Below are positions 26,746 through 36,220 of a stretch of DNA of 64,000 bases, one piece after another (within the stretch, counting starts at the first letter, position 1; every line of letters starts with the position of its first letter). The stretch covers positions 434,001 through 498,000 of the forward strand of contig NZ_JABSTZ010000002.1 of assembly GCF_013283745.1 (NCBI RefSeq), read 5' to 3'. Both the position numbers and the translations under genes were made by a program. The notes under the pieces were generated by a model. The model did no database searches. It saw only the letters and a list, made by a program, of their open reading frames with translations, and was not told the origin of the DNA. This DNA is from Aeromicrobium stalagmiti. GTDB taxonomy: Bacteria; Actinomycetota; Actinomycetes; Propionibacteriales; Nocardioidaceae.

Positions 26746-29700
26746 GACCTCACCTCCAGGGTACAGACAGCGAGGTACTCGACGGACATGTCCGAGGCAG
26801 CACCCTCTTCGATCTTGCGGAGCGCGGCCTGCGCGGCGAGCGTGGCTCGTTTCAGCTGCGCTTCGTGGAGAGGGATGGTCGCCGGCTTGTTCTCGTGACG
26901 CAACGTGGCGATGCGAGACTCGATCAGTCGTTGACGTCGACCACGAACCTGCTCGACGCTGGCTCGCCGGGTCGACGCCAGCGCGTCATTGTCGCGGTCT
27001 CGCTCGATCCTCGACTCCTCCAGTCGCGTCAGGAGTTGTTCCTTGGCCACGTCCACGGCGTACCCGAGATCTGCTCCTGAGGCGTCTCCATCAGTCAGAC
27101 GTGCAGCAGCGAGACGGGCGAGGACGAGGTTTCCGACGTGAGGAGGCGCGCCGAGGTATGACTCGAGATCAACACCCGCGGTCCACAGTTCGTTCGCGGG
27201 CCGGATGCCCTGCCACTGGGAAGTCGCCACCACGACGAGGTAGGTCCCAGCCGGGACCGATGGCTGAGCGTCGACCTGAAGGTGGGCGAATCGGACGTTG
27301 CGATGTCCGGGAACCATTAAGGCAGCCCGCACCATCGGATGATTGCTGGTCAGTAGGTCGACTGATCCGGTGCGCGAATCTTCTTGGTCCAGCGACAGAT
27401 AGATCGGTGACTCAGCCGCCAGTGCGCTGGCGACCGCCTCGACTTCGAGTCGCGATCGGTATCCGCGCGCGACAAGTCCGCGGACACTTCGAGCCATCTC
27501 GGCGTTCCCCACGACGCGGACGGTGCGGGGCTCAGGTGTGGTCACTGCTTCAGCAGGGGCGCCAAGCGTCTCAGCCCAGTCCTGGAGGAGTAGCCGGAGC
27601 TCGTCCTGGCCGACATATCGCCCGGTTGACTCGAGGTCCTGCCCGAGCCCGTCGACGTCGACACCATCGCTGGAGAGCAGGTACTGGCTGGCGTTCTCCA
27701 CGTCGCTGCGCGTCATCTCAACCTCTTCGATCGCCGCGAGCTTCTGCTCGGCGGTCGTTCGTCGTTCCTCGGGAGTGAGTTCGAAGTTGAGAAGTGTTTG
27801 CTGGAGGTCACTGATGCGAGACTGCAAGATCGGCTCAAGGTCGCCGATCGACTGCTCGAAGACCTTGATCCGGCCGAGCAGACGGTTCATGATGTCGTCC
27901 TCGATGGCACTCTCGGTGACCAAGTTGATGACGTGGATCTTCGACTCGCGCTGCCCGATGCGATCGATGCGTCCGATCCGCTGCTCGACCTCCATCGGGT
28001 TCCACGGCAGGTCGTAGTTGATGACTGCCGAGCAGAACTCGAAGTCGAGGCCTTCGCTGGCGACCTTGGTCGCGATGACCAGATCGAACTGGCCGTCGCG
28101 AAAGCGCGTCATGACATCATGCCGCTCGCGCTTGTTCAAACCGCCGTGCAAGACCGCCACCCGCGCCTCGCCGGCGAACTGGCGCTGCAGGTACCCCAAC
28201 GTCTTGCGGGAGAAGGTGAAGAGAAGCGCTTGACGCCCTTCGAGAGCGAGGCGAGACACCTCGGGACGCAAGAGGTCAACCTTCGAGTCCAGACCGACGA
28301 CAGCGCGTGCCGCTGAGACGAGCCCCTCGTGGGGTGGAATGAGCTGCGACTCAGTCGTTGCGGAAAGATCGTCGAACTCGTCGGAAGCGAGTCTTTTGCC
28401 CCAGTCGAGAACATCCCGGGTGGCCATTGGCAGGCAGCTGCCTACGAGGCGCAGCGGCATCTGCATCGAGAAGTTGAGGGCTGTACCGCTCGCACGGGCG
28501 CGCTCCCTGCACCACATCACGAACTCCTCGTAGAAGTGCTGCTCCTCGGGCGACCAACGGACCTTCAGGGATTGCGGCTCGCGGATGACGTTGTCGCCAA
28601 CCTCGACCTTCCGAGTTCTGGTGATCGCTGACGACAGGCCGTGAAGCTCTGCGACGAGTCGGCGTACACGAGCCCGCTCCCTGTTGTTGAGTGCGTCCTG
28701 GCTCAGCAACTCGCGCAGCGCGACGAATTCATGCCGCCCGGCGAGCAGCGATCCCATCCGCATTTGGAGCACCGCGTCGAGCATCGATCGCCGATCAGCG
28801 TTGGTCGAGACGCCGTCGAACAACGATCGAACGATGGCGTTGAGGGGTGCGTTCGGTTCAAGCACCTCTTGCAGTGCCTCGGCATCTCCAAACTCACCAG
28901 GCGTCAGGATCTCGAGCAGATTTCTGAGATCCGAGCTTCGCAGGTTGAGCGGGGTCGCCGAGAGGAGTATAAGGGACTCCGACCAGTCGGCGATCAGTCC
29001 ACCGAGGGCGTTGCTCTTCGTCCCCAGGTTTCGAAAAGCGTGCGCCTCGTCGACTATGACGAGGTCGAAGTGGATGCCGAGTTCATTCGCTCTCTCGAGT
29101 CCCGACCACGAGCGAAGGCTCTCCAGAGAAGCGACGTGCGCTCCGCGTGGTTTCGGCCGGCCGGCCTCCAGGTGCTCGAGCATCTCGTCGAGGGAGGCGC
29201 GGTCGAGTTCGACCAGGTCGAAGCCGAACCGCTCGTCCATCTCGCGCCGCCACTTCGACACGAGCACAGACGGACAAACGATGAGCACGGTGTCTGCCGA
29301 TTTTCGAGCCTCGAGCTCGGTCCAGACCAAACCAGCTTCGATCGTCTTGCCTAGACCGACCTCGTCGGCGATCAAGAGCCGATCGGACCCCGTCGACAGC
29401 ATCTTCATGACCGGTTTGAACTGGTACGGCTTGAAGATCGTGCGCGAGGCTCGGTAGGAGAAGACGAGGTCAGTGAATGTGCTGTCGAGCTTTGCGCGTG
29501 TGAGGGTGGCCGCAAAACGGTCCGCGCTCGCCGCATCCCGTTGGACCCACTCGGACGGATCGTCATCGACGGGAGGTGGGAGCAGTGAGTCCTGTCCGAC
29601 CTCACGCGCGGATCCGTCGACGCGGACAGTGTAAAACCACCCGCTGGCGCGGAAGGCACGTCGAAGGACGTGCGCATCCTGACCTGTCTGAGCCATGATC

Positions 29701-30095
29701 ACCGGGTCCTGCGGTCGATACAGCGGGGCTGGCATCTGCGTGGCAGTCGGCCATAAGTGATGAAACCAGTCTGCGGCGTTTGCCAGCGGCGTTCCGTCAT
29801 CCGCAGGGGCCGTCACCCGCTCGGGTGGTACAGGGGACCCTGGCATGGTCACGAGCAGAAGGTCGGTCGAATCCTCGTCAAACCAGTACACGCCGGGTGC
29901 CAGCCTCACATCCGGTGAGGCGATGCGCCGAGCCTCGGCGGCATGTTCGAACACGTCAGGCACACGGGCGCCAAGTACCAGAACGCGAGCAGTGGGTATG
30001 TCCGCTGCGATGCGCACGGCGTCGTCGACAATGGGGTGGTAGCCGCAGGTACCTGCTGTGGCGATCGAGGCCGATTCGGGGTCGATCGCCGTCAC
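26742..30095 (-). CDS. SNF2/HepA-like helicase, first gene of the dynamin operon
   Basis: About 1117 residues from GTG 30095, which has GGGGAG eight bases upstream; the frame is open to a TTG at 30122 without a ribosome site. Walker A is ADEVGLGKT near residue 245, Walker B VIVDEAHAF near 345, then LLSATPLNL, and the C-terminal lobe has VASEGLDF and QRIGRIDRIGQ, typical of RapA/HepA and DrmD-type SNF2 proteins. An N-terminal domain of ~200 residues and a helical C-terminal ~300 residues with heptads are unassigned. No nuclease motif is visible. It would move on double-stranded DNA and may be the sensor or DNA arm of a system whose effectors are the two GTPases downstream. Confidence 0.92.
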   Translation of the reverse strand: MTAIDPESASIATAGTCGYHPIVDDAVRIAADIPTARVLVLGARVPDVFEHAAEARRIASPDVRLAPGVYWFDEDSTDLLLVTMPGSPVPPERVTAPADDGTPLANAADWFHHLWPTATQMPAPLYRPQDPVIMAQTGQDAHVLRRAFRASGWFYTVRVDGSAREVGQDSLLPPPVDDDPSEWVQRDAASADRFAATLTRAKLDSTFTDLVFSYRASRTIFKPYQFKPVMKMLSTGSDRLLIADEVGLGKTIEAGLVWTELEARKSADTVLIVCPSVLVSKWRREMDERFGFDLVELDRASLDEMLEHLEAGRPKPRGAHVASLESLRSWSGLERANELGIHFDLVIVDEAHAFRNLGTKSNALGGLIADWSESLILLSATPLNLRSSDLRNLLEILTPGEFGDAEALQEVLEPNAPLNAIVRSLFDGVSTNADRRSMLDAVLQMRMGSLLAGRHEFVALRELLSQDALNNRERARVRRLVAELHGLSSAITRTRKVEVGDNVIREPQSLKVRWSPEEQHFYEEFVMWCRERARASGTALNFSMQMPLRLVGSCLPMATRDVLDWGKRLASDEFDDLSATTESQLIPPHEGLVSAARAVVGLDSKVDLLRPEVSRLALEGRQALLFTFSRKTLGYLQRQFAGEARVAVLHGGLNKRERHDVMTRFRDGQFDLVIATKVASEGLDFEFCSAVINYDLPWNPMEVEQRIGRIDRIGQRESKIHVINLVTESAIEDDIMNRLLGRIKVFEQSIGDLEPILQSRISDLQQTLLNFELTPEERRTTAEQKLAAIEEVEMTRSDVENASQYLLSSDGVDVDGLGQDLESTGRYVGQDELRLLLQDWAETLGAPAEAVTTPEPRTVRVVGNAEMARSVRGLVARGYRSRLEVEAVASALAAESPIYLSLDQEDSRTGSVDLLTSNHPMVRAALMVPGHRNVRFAHLQVDAQPSVPAGTYLVVVATSQWQGIRPANELWTAGVDLESYLGAPPHVGNLVLARLAAARLTDGDASGADLGYAVDVAKEQLLTRLEESRIERDRDNDALASTRRASVEQVRGRRQRLIESRIATLRHENKPATIPLHEAQLKRATLAAQAALRKIEEGAASDMSVEYLAVCTLEVRS

Positions 30096-30598
30096 GACCT
30101 TTGCTCCCCGCGGCAAATGCAATCGATACTTTGCTCGTTGACCATGTGTCCCTCCCGAGAATTGTCACTTCCATGATCGTTGAGTGTGGCTCAGAGCACA
30201 GCGATTTGCGACAAGATGGCTCGATCGGGCCACCGTGACGCGGGCGATACCCCTTTTTAGTTCTGCAGGGCAGACTCGGCCACCGGCCGCTATCAATTGA
30301 ACGACTCTCGAGGGACCTTTGCGCGGGCAGGTGCGGTGCCATCCGAACGTCGGTCAGTCGACTCGCCGCGTCGGCATCAGGGACCCACGAGTACGAACGC
30401 CGCTACAATTGACTAGGTCTTGCCGTGAACAAGGGACAGATGTCCGGCAATGTCCGTGGGGACATTCCCATGATCGCCGCCGACAATTCGTCAGGCGCCA
30501 TGCTGGAACAGTTTGCTTGGATGCATCGGCAGCGGATGACCAGACCTTCGTCCGGACTGACCCTGTTGATCGACGAGAGTCGCGGTGAAGCCGGTCGG
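30096..30598. promoter_or_regulatory. intergenic region upstream of the SNF2-dynamin operon
   Basis: About 500 bases between the SNF2 start and the end of the TM0106 gene, both on the minus strand. It must hold the promoter of the four-gene operon and the end of the upstream operon. Short frames exist on both strands (for example plus 30425-30664) but have no recognisable product or ribosome site. An AT-richer patch at 30250-30265 and a hairpin at 30449-30466 are the visible signals. Base composition changes about here. Confidence 0.45.
30449..30466. repeat. short perfect inverted repeat
   Basis: AATGTCC (30449-30455), GTGG loop, GGACATT (30460-30466). The position, about 350 bases before the SNF2 operon start and 130 bases beyond the TM0106 stop, allows either an operator or a weak terminator. 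No T run follows on either strand. Confidence 0.4.
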
Positions 30599-33500
30599 TC
30601 AACGAGCGTCAGATCGTTCGATCTGACGGGATACCAAACCTATGAGGCCCCCGATCTCCTCTAGCCCTAACGGTGTCACGGGTAGGTAGTCAGTCAAGGA
30701 TGCTGACCGCACGACATACGCAGCCCACTGACCTCGTGAGATCGCGACATTCAACCGGTTGCGGTTGAGCAGGAACTCCATGCCGCGAGGCACGTCCTCA
30801 GCGCTGGAGGCGGTCATCGACACGATGACGACCGGCGCTTCCTGGCCCTGGAACTTGTCGACCGTGCCGACTCGGGTCTCGCTGAAGCCGGCGGCGTCCA
30901 GCTCGCGGCGAAGCAGTGCTCCCTGAGCGTTGTAGGGCGCGACGACGAGCACATCGGCGGGAGTCATGTTGCGAGACTGGTCGAGGGACGAGGCGCGCCA
31001 CGTCCCTGCCTGCAGCGCGGCCACCAGGGAGACCACCGTCTGGGCCTCCTCGATCGACTGCACGTCGTTGCCGACGTGGTCCACCGTGACGACGTGGACG
31101 CCAGGCTCGACGCCACTGAGCTCGCGAGCGTCGGTCACCTCGACCGCTGAGAGCAGCCGGCCGGCATACGAGAGCCGCGACACCGATGCGGTGAGCGCGG
31201 AGTGCATTCGCCACGTTCGGTCGAGGAAGTATCCGCGATCGGCCGGGAGCGTCTCGTGGCCGTCGGCAATCCACTCGAGGGCTGACATGTCGACGGGCTC
31301 GGGGTGCGTGCCTTGGCTGACCTGCGGGAGCTGCCGTGGGTCGCCGAGCAGGAGCATCCGCTGGGCGGCGGTGGAGACCGCGAGCGTGTTGGCCAGTGAG
31401 AACTGGCCTGCTTCGTCCACGACGATGAGGTCGAGCTGCTCGAGACCGACCGTCTTGCGGCTCGAGAACGTCCACGCCGTCCCGCCGACGAGGCAGCCCG
31501 ACGTGCTCTGTTCGATGAACCCCTGCAGCTTGTCCCCGTTGAGGTCCGACCATGGTGCGTCCTTGGGGCTGCGCGGCTTGGCGATGAGCGCAGGGGAGAG
31601 ACCCGCGTCGACGGCACCGGAGAGGAAGTTCTCGACGACGGCGTGGGACTGGGCGACCACGCCGACACGCCAGCCGGTGTCGACGAGGTGCTTGATCACG
31701 CGTGAGCCGACGTAGGTCTTGCCCGTGCCGGGTGGGCCCTGGACGGCGAGATAGGAACGGTCGAGTGCCAGCACAGAGTCATGGATCGCGTCTTCAGGAT
31801 CCACGTCGACGCTCGCAAGTGACCCGCTGGTGAGTCGAGGAGGCACGCGGCGCAGGAGGTCGAGACCGGGGGAGCGTGGCCATTCGGGAAGTCCGTCAGC
31901 GGCTTCCCGCGCCAGCTGGAGCAGCGTCGCCTCGATCGAAGCTGTTGGTATGGGCGATGCCACGCACAGTCCCATGGGCAGCTCGTCCCATGCCGCGACG
32001 CCCGACACGACCTTTTCCCGCAGGGTCAGCACGTCGAGCCCGTCAGCGGTGGTCTCGACCTCCTCGATCGTGGCGTAGCCACCGACGCATCGACCACCCT
32101 CGTCGGGCGGGAAGAGTCCGTCGGGAATGTCGTCGTAGATGCCCTTGACGGTCGTGCCGGAGGTGAGGTTGGAAGCAGGTTCGAGCCGGCCGACGAGGCG
32201 CAGCGTGCGGGCGGTCGCCCTCTTGCCTTCCTGCGCCCATTGATCGACCACCTCGACGCGCGAGGCGTGGAAGCAGTCACGGGGCTCGAGCCACTCGCCC
32301 GGCCAACTCTTGAGGCGGTCGAAGAACGCCCACCAGAACGGCTTGTGCTCGCGCCGGTGGTAGCCGACGGCCGCCGCGACCATCGCGGCGGCCTGCTCGT
32401 CCGTCGAGCGGTTCTCCGGATCTCCTGCGTGCGCGATCAGCGCATCCATGATCGGAGAGATCTCGTCGATGGAGTCGGTGGTCAGCTCGGGGACGTCGGG
32501 GTCCTCGGGGGATGGGGCGACCGGCGCAGCGGAGGTGCCGTCGTCGTCCACCAGGGTCAGCAGCCAGTCTCGGAGACGCCACGTCGACACGCAGTCATAC
32601 CGGTTGTATTCCTCAATGCCCTGCAGGGTCACTGCCGCAGCGGGAGCGTCGAGGAGCAGCTCATCCACGTACTTCTGGTATTCGACGATCGAGTCAGCGG
32701 CATTGTCGAGGCCGGTGCGGAGCTCGTCGCCCATGTAGAGCGGCTCGAGCTTCTTGATGCTGTAGGACCTCGTCCCGGCGCGGATGCCCTGTCTGACGGT
32801 CTGGTAGAGGTCGACGAACACGCCGCCTCGCAGCAGCCTGTCGAGAACGTCCTCGTGCGTGCCATGACGACCGACGAGCCTCTTGAGAGCGGTCACCTCG
32901 TACGGCGCGTAGTGGTAGACGTGCATGTCGGGGTGCTCGTCGCGGCGGTCCTGCACGTAGTCGAGGAAGCCGATGAGCGCCTCGCGCTCCTGCTTGCGAT
33001 CGTGCGCCCACCACGCCTTGAAGACTCCGTCGCCGTCAGGCTCGATGACGCCAAAGAGATATTCCAGACCCCAGTCGGTAGCGGCTGCATCGGACCACAG
33101 CGGGTCACCCTCGAAGTCGAAGAAGATGTCGCCTTCGGACGGTACCGGGAGTGATCGGATCGCCTTCCCGTTGCCGATGACCGTCGACGCTGGCACCTCT
33201 CGCCCGCCCACCATCTCCGGCGGTGCGATCTGGAGGGTCGCCTGCTCGCGGAGCGCCTCGAGGATGTTGGGGTTGAACGCGTCGACGTGGCCGGTCGACG
33301 CCGCGAGCTGCTCGATGGTCTCGATGCCGGCAGCACGCAGCTTGGTGCGCTGGGTCTTGCGCATCCCGGCGACCAGCAGCAGGTCGTGGTGGGACTCAAC
33401 CTCGGGCGCGCAGACGTCGCACGACCCGCAGAAGGAGTAACGGGGGTCGTTCCACTGCACAGGACTGTCCTCGGCGACGTGCTCGGTGAGCATCGCCTCG

Positions 33501-34093
33501 AGCTTGGCGCGACGCTCGAGGTAGACCGGGATGATCTCGGTGAGGTCCTGCTCGAACACGGAGCCGTCTCCGAGCACGAGCTTGCCGATGGGGGACCGCG
33601 GGACCTCCTCGAGATCAAGCTGGTGCGCATACGCCGCGATCTGCAGCAGAGCAGGGACCTTGGCGCGCCGCGCGAGCTTGGTGTCACGGACCTCGTACCG
33701 GTCAAGCTCGTCCTTGACGATGAAGTCAGCCAACCCTCCGAAGGTGCCGTCGAAGAAGGCTGCCTGAAACACGACGTCTGCGCCTGACCGCAGATGCGCG
33801 ATGGTCGCGTCATGAGCCTCGGCAAGAGTGCCCTTGTCATACGGCTTGAGGTCGGGCATCTGCACGACACCGTCGCCGTAGGTGTCGATGAGCCTCTGGA
33901 GCTCGCGCGCCTCGTGCGCGAGGCCCAGCTCAGACGTCCGCTGGAGCATGACGTCCTCCTCGGCGGCCACGGCCGTCGCGCGGCCGAGCTTGACGTCGAC
34001 ACGGCGCATCCAGGCGAGCTCGCACGACGCTGAGCTGGTGATGTCGGAGGGGCTGAGGACGAACGTGCCGCCCTCCTTGGCGATCATGACCAT
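30599..34093 (-). CDS. TM0106-family RecB-like nuclease fused to SF1B helicase
   Basis: An 1164-residue enzyme. The N-terminal RecB-like PD-(D/E)XK domain (about 1-250) shows GGLADFIVKDELDRYEVRDT with the following Lys as the catalytic Asp and DxK, and ends in FCGSCDVCAPE, a Cys cluster. An RNase-H-like exonuclease domain follows (DIFFDFEGDPLW near 330, then EYNRYDCVSTWRL near 510). The C-terminal third is a UPF1-like SF1B helicase: QGPPGTGKTYVG near 815, VVDEAGQFSL, LLGDPRQLPQVS and VGTVDKFQGQE. Probably DNA repair or defence. ATG 34093 begins directly after the HNH stop, with no gap; ATG 34087 is an alternative. Last gene of the minus-strand operon from 38333. Confidence 0.92.
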   Translation of the reverse strand: MVMIAKEGGTFVLSPSDITSSASCELAWMRRVDVKLGRATAVAAEEDVMLQRTSELGLAHEARELQRLIDTYGDGVVQMPDLKPYDKGTLAEAHDATIAHLRSGADVVFQAAFFDGTFGGLADFIVKDELDRYEVRDTKLARRAKVPALLQIAAYAHQLDLEEVPRSPIGKLVLGDGSVFEQDLTEIIPVYLERRAKLEAMLTEHVAEDSPVQWNDPRYSFCGSCDVCAPEVESHHDLLLVAGMRKTQRTKLRAAGIETIEQLAASTGHVDAFNPNILEALREQATLQIAPPEMVGGREVPASTVIGNGKAIRSLPVPSEGDIFFDFEGDPLWSDAAATDWGLEYLFGVIEPDGDGVFKAWWAHDRKQEREALIGFLDYVQDRRDEHPDMHVYHYAPYEVTALKRLVGRHGTHEDVLDRLLRGGVFVDLYQTVRQGIRAGTRSYSIKKLEPLYMGDELRTGLDNAADSIVEYQKYVDELLLDAPAAAVTLQGIEEYNRYDCVSTWRLRDWLLTLVDDDGTSAAPVAPSPEDPDVPELTTDSIDEISPIMDALIAHAGDPENRSTDEQAAAMVAAAVGYHRREHKPFWWAFFDRLKSWPGEWLEPRDCFHASRVEVVDQWAQEGKRATARTLRLVGRLEPASNLTSGTTVKGIYDDIPDGLFPPDEGGRCVGGYATIEEVETTADGLDVLTLREKVVSGVAAWDELPMGLCVASPIPTASIEATLLQLAREAADGLPEWPRSPGLDLLRRVPPRLTSGSLASVDVDPEDAIHDSVLALDRSYLAVQGPPGTGKTYVGSRVIKHLVDTGWRVGVVAQSHAVVENFLSGAVDAGLSPALIAKPRSPKDAPWSDLNGDKLQGFIEQSTSGCLVGGTAWTFSSRKTVGLEQLDLIVVDEAGQFSLANTLAVSTAAQRMLLLGDPRQLPQVSQGTHPEPVDMSALEWIADGHETLPADRGYFLDRTWRMHSALTASVSRLSYAGRLLSAVEVTDARELSGVEPGVHVVTVDHVGNDVQSIEEAQTVVSLVAALQAGTWRASSLDQSRNMTPADVLVVAPYNAQGALLRRELDAAGFSETRVGTVDKFQGQEAPVVIVSMTASSAEDVPRGMEFLLNRNRLNVAISRGQWAAYVVRSASLTDYLPVTPLGLEEIGGLIGLVSRQIERSDAR

Positions 34094-35119
34094 CTAGGCG
34101 ACCACGCTGTCGCCGTGTCGATGAAAGGAGACCCAGCCCGGTCCGAGCTCTGTCAGCCTGCGCATCTTGTCTTCTGCGCGCTTTCCCCAGACATTGCTGG
34201 CCAGCACCCAGGTGTTCCCATCTTGATGAATGGGAGAGTTGATGAACCAATTGCTCCGCTTGGATCGGTCAATGTCGTGTGCGGACGTGAAGGCATTCCA
34301 GAGGGCGTCGCCCGACAGCGTGCCGTCGACAGGCCGGAAAGTCGCAGGACTCAATGCCGCGCGGATCGTCGAGCAGGGCACCGCGTGACTGAGGGCACGC
34401 ACAAGTGCCAGGACTGCATGGCTCTTTGCCAGCGGCACGGACTCATCTACTGGGGTGGTGACGACAAAACGGTCTGCGCCTGCCGCGCCGTTGCCCGACC
34501 TGGCCACGATCTGTCCTGGGTGAGGATCGACCTTGCTCAGCTCGGCAAGGTAGGTCTCGGCGATTCGTTCTCGCATGACGTCCGCAAAACCTTGTGCTTC
34601 CTTCATCAACGCAATGATCTGAGCGTGGCGTTGCCAGTGCTTGTCCCAGACGTCAGACCCGAGGAGCTCTCCGAACTGCACAACTGTCGGCGGCACCCAG
34701 GCTTCGTACTCAACGAGCCGCGCAGCTCGGGCATCGATGTCGTCGACGCCGCGGCTCTTGGGGGACTTGGCGGCCGGTCCGAACATCCATGCTCGCCACT
34801 CCTTGTTGCCCTTCGACTGATTGCACTTGCCGCAGCTGGGGACGAGGTTGTGAATCTCGGAGATGTGTCCGGTGGGCTGCTTGTCCACGATCAGTGGCCG
34901 CAAGTGGTCCCACTCACTCATCGGGTCCCCGCAGTATGCGCACTCGGGCCCGTCGTGCATGCCCAAGATGTGCAGCGCCTCCTCGACCTGCTCCTTCGTC
35001 GGCTTGACGACCGGGATGAGGCCGTTGACAAAGGCGTTGGTGATGGTTGCGGTCTTGGCGGTGATCTTGATGACCTTCGGCATCAGGAAGGGACCGGCGA
35101 TCTTCTGGATAGGAGGCAC
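34094..35119 (-). CDS. HNH endonuclease with Cys4 zinc site
   Basis: A 341-residue predicted nuclease. An HNH domain of the four-cysteine type is at about residues 55-112: ECAYCGDPMSEWDHLRPL, then EIHNLVPSCGKCNQSKGNKE. The Asp-His pair after the first CxxC and the Asn in HNLVPSC form the metal site. The remaining ~220 residues are helical with a beta-rich end (WVSFHRHGDSVVA) and are unassigned. GTG start at 35119 is uncertain; ATG 35083 is possible. It lies 75 bases after the restriction-nuclease gene and abuts the TM0106 gene, so three nuclease genes follow one another in this operon. Confidence 0.85.
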   Translation of the reverse strand: MPPIQKIAGPFLMPKVIKITAKTATITNAFVNGLIPVVKPTKEQVEEALHILGMHDGPECAYCGDPMSEWDHLRPLIVDKQPTGHISEIHNLVPSCGKCNQSKGNKEWRAWMFGPAAKSPKSRGVDDIDARAARLVEYEAWVPPTVVQFGELLGSDVWDKHWQRHAQIIALMKEAQGFADVMRERIAETYLAELSKVDPHPGQIVARSGNGAAGADRFVVTTPVDESVPLAKSHAVLALVRALSHAVPCSTIRAALSPATFRPVDGTLSGDALWNAFTSAHDIDRSKRSNWFINSPIHQDGNTWVLASNVWGKRAEDKMRRLTELGPGWVSFHRHGDSVVA

Positions 35120-35194
35120 AGGGAGGCCCTTTCTTGCTGGTGGGAAAGATCGTGAATTGTTGCGCTCTGGGTGCCTGGTCTGGCTCGCTGACCG

Positions 35195-36220
35195 TCAGCC
35201 GGTCCCTGCCGAGGAGGCCCGTGCAGCCGCCTGGGTGTCGAAGATGGGACGCCCGAGAACCGGCCCCAGCGGATCGCGCGCCGCGGAAGGATCGTCCGGC
35301 AGGTCTCCGCGAAGGTAGCGTCTGCGAAAGCTCGTGGCCCACCAGCTCAGCTCGGGTGCCATGGCGTCGATCGCGGCGAGGACCGTCTCGATCGAGACAA
35401 GGCGAAGTCTGTCGATGTGGGAGTCAGCCAAGGTCGAGCCGACGAGCTCAACGGCTGTCTCTGCCCCGGAGTCGCCGTCCAGGGCGACAACTGCGACCGA
35501 GCCACGGCCGTGCTGCCCGGAGCTGTCGAGCGCGGCTGCGAGCAAGACATTCCGCCACAGCTGGTTGCTCTTCGGACCTTTCAGGGAGTCCGCCGCGGAC
35601 TCGGGATGGACGAACCATCCGCACCCCGCGGTGACGTCTGTGTACCGCTGGCTCTCGTAGACACGTCGGCTGAAAGGCTCGGTGTATTTGGTCTCGATGC
35701 CGATGAACCTCTTCTGGTCACCAGCCTCGTAGAAGATGACCGCGTCGAACGCCGTGCGATCACCAATCCGGGCGTCCGCGTCCGGTGGTGCCCACTCGCA
35801 CACGATCTCGGAGATTGCGGTTGCCTCGTCGTCGAAGAGTGACGTGAAGACAGGCAGGAATGCGTCGTGCTCGCCGCGCATCGCACCGAAGAGGTTGAAG
35901 CACATCGGCATGCTCGAGAGCATGTTGTGAAACAGGCGCGTCGGATCGAGGGCTCCACCTTCAGCCTGCACCTCGATGCTGCGGGTCTCGGCGTGCTCGT
36001 AGGCAGAGGGGTGCAGGAAGTTGAGGTCCCGCTGTTGCTTGACCGCCTTCGGGTCGAGGTAGCTGCCGAGCGGGTCGTAGCTTCCGAACTTCCCGGCTGG
36101 CGCGCCGAGCTGGACTTCGCGGTACCAGGACTGGAGCCGCCGATACCGAGCCACACGCTTGGGCTCGGACGGGGGGAGCAGTCCCGGGGCGTCCCAGCTG
36201 TCGTGTCGAGAATCAGTCAT
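35195..36220 (-). CDS. PGN_0703-like restriction endonuclease (PD-(D/E)XK)
   Basis: A 341-residue protein with the pattern of the PGN_0703 family of putative restriction nucleases. The core reads RTAFDAVIFYEAG, then RFIGIETKYTEPFS, giving Asp and E-x-K of the PD-(D/E)XK fold near residues 165-190. Upstream, NMLSSMPMCFNLFGAM is a conserved family stretch. ATG 36220 has GGATGGGA upstream and overlaps the previous stop by 8 bases; ATG 36238 is an alternative. Target and partner methylase are unknown and no methyltransferase lies nearby in this operon. Confidence 0.8.
   Translation of the reverse strand: MTDSRHDSWDAPGLLPPSEPKRVARYRRLQSWYREVQLGAPAGKFGSYDPLGSYLDPKAVKQQRDLNFLHPSAYEHAETRSIEVQAEGGALDPTRLFHNMLSSMPMCFNLFGAMRGEHDAFLPVFTSLFDDEATAISEIVCEWAPPDADARIGDRTAFDAVIFYEAGDQKRFIGIETKYTEPFSRRVYESQRYTDVTAGCGWFVHPESAADSLKGPKSNQLWRNVLLAAALDSSGQHGRGSVAVVALDGDSGAETAVELVGSTLADSHIDRLRLVSIETVLAAIDAMAPELSWWATSFRRRYLRGDLPDDPSAARDPLGPVLGRPIFDTQAAARASSAGTG

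Noticed and set aside
26742-30095. Assignment of the SNF2 gene to DISARM (drmD)
   Set aside because: drmA, drmB and a methylase are not in its operon; its coupled neighbours are a HelD-like helicase and dynamins.
30425-30664. Plus-strand 79-codon frame in the 30.1-30.6 kb gap
   Set aside because: No ribosome site or recognisable product, and it overlaps the TM0106 gene end; left as intergenic.
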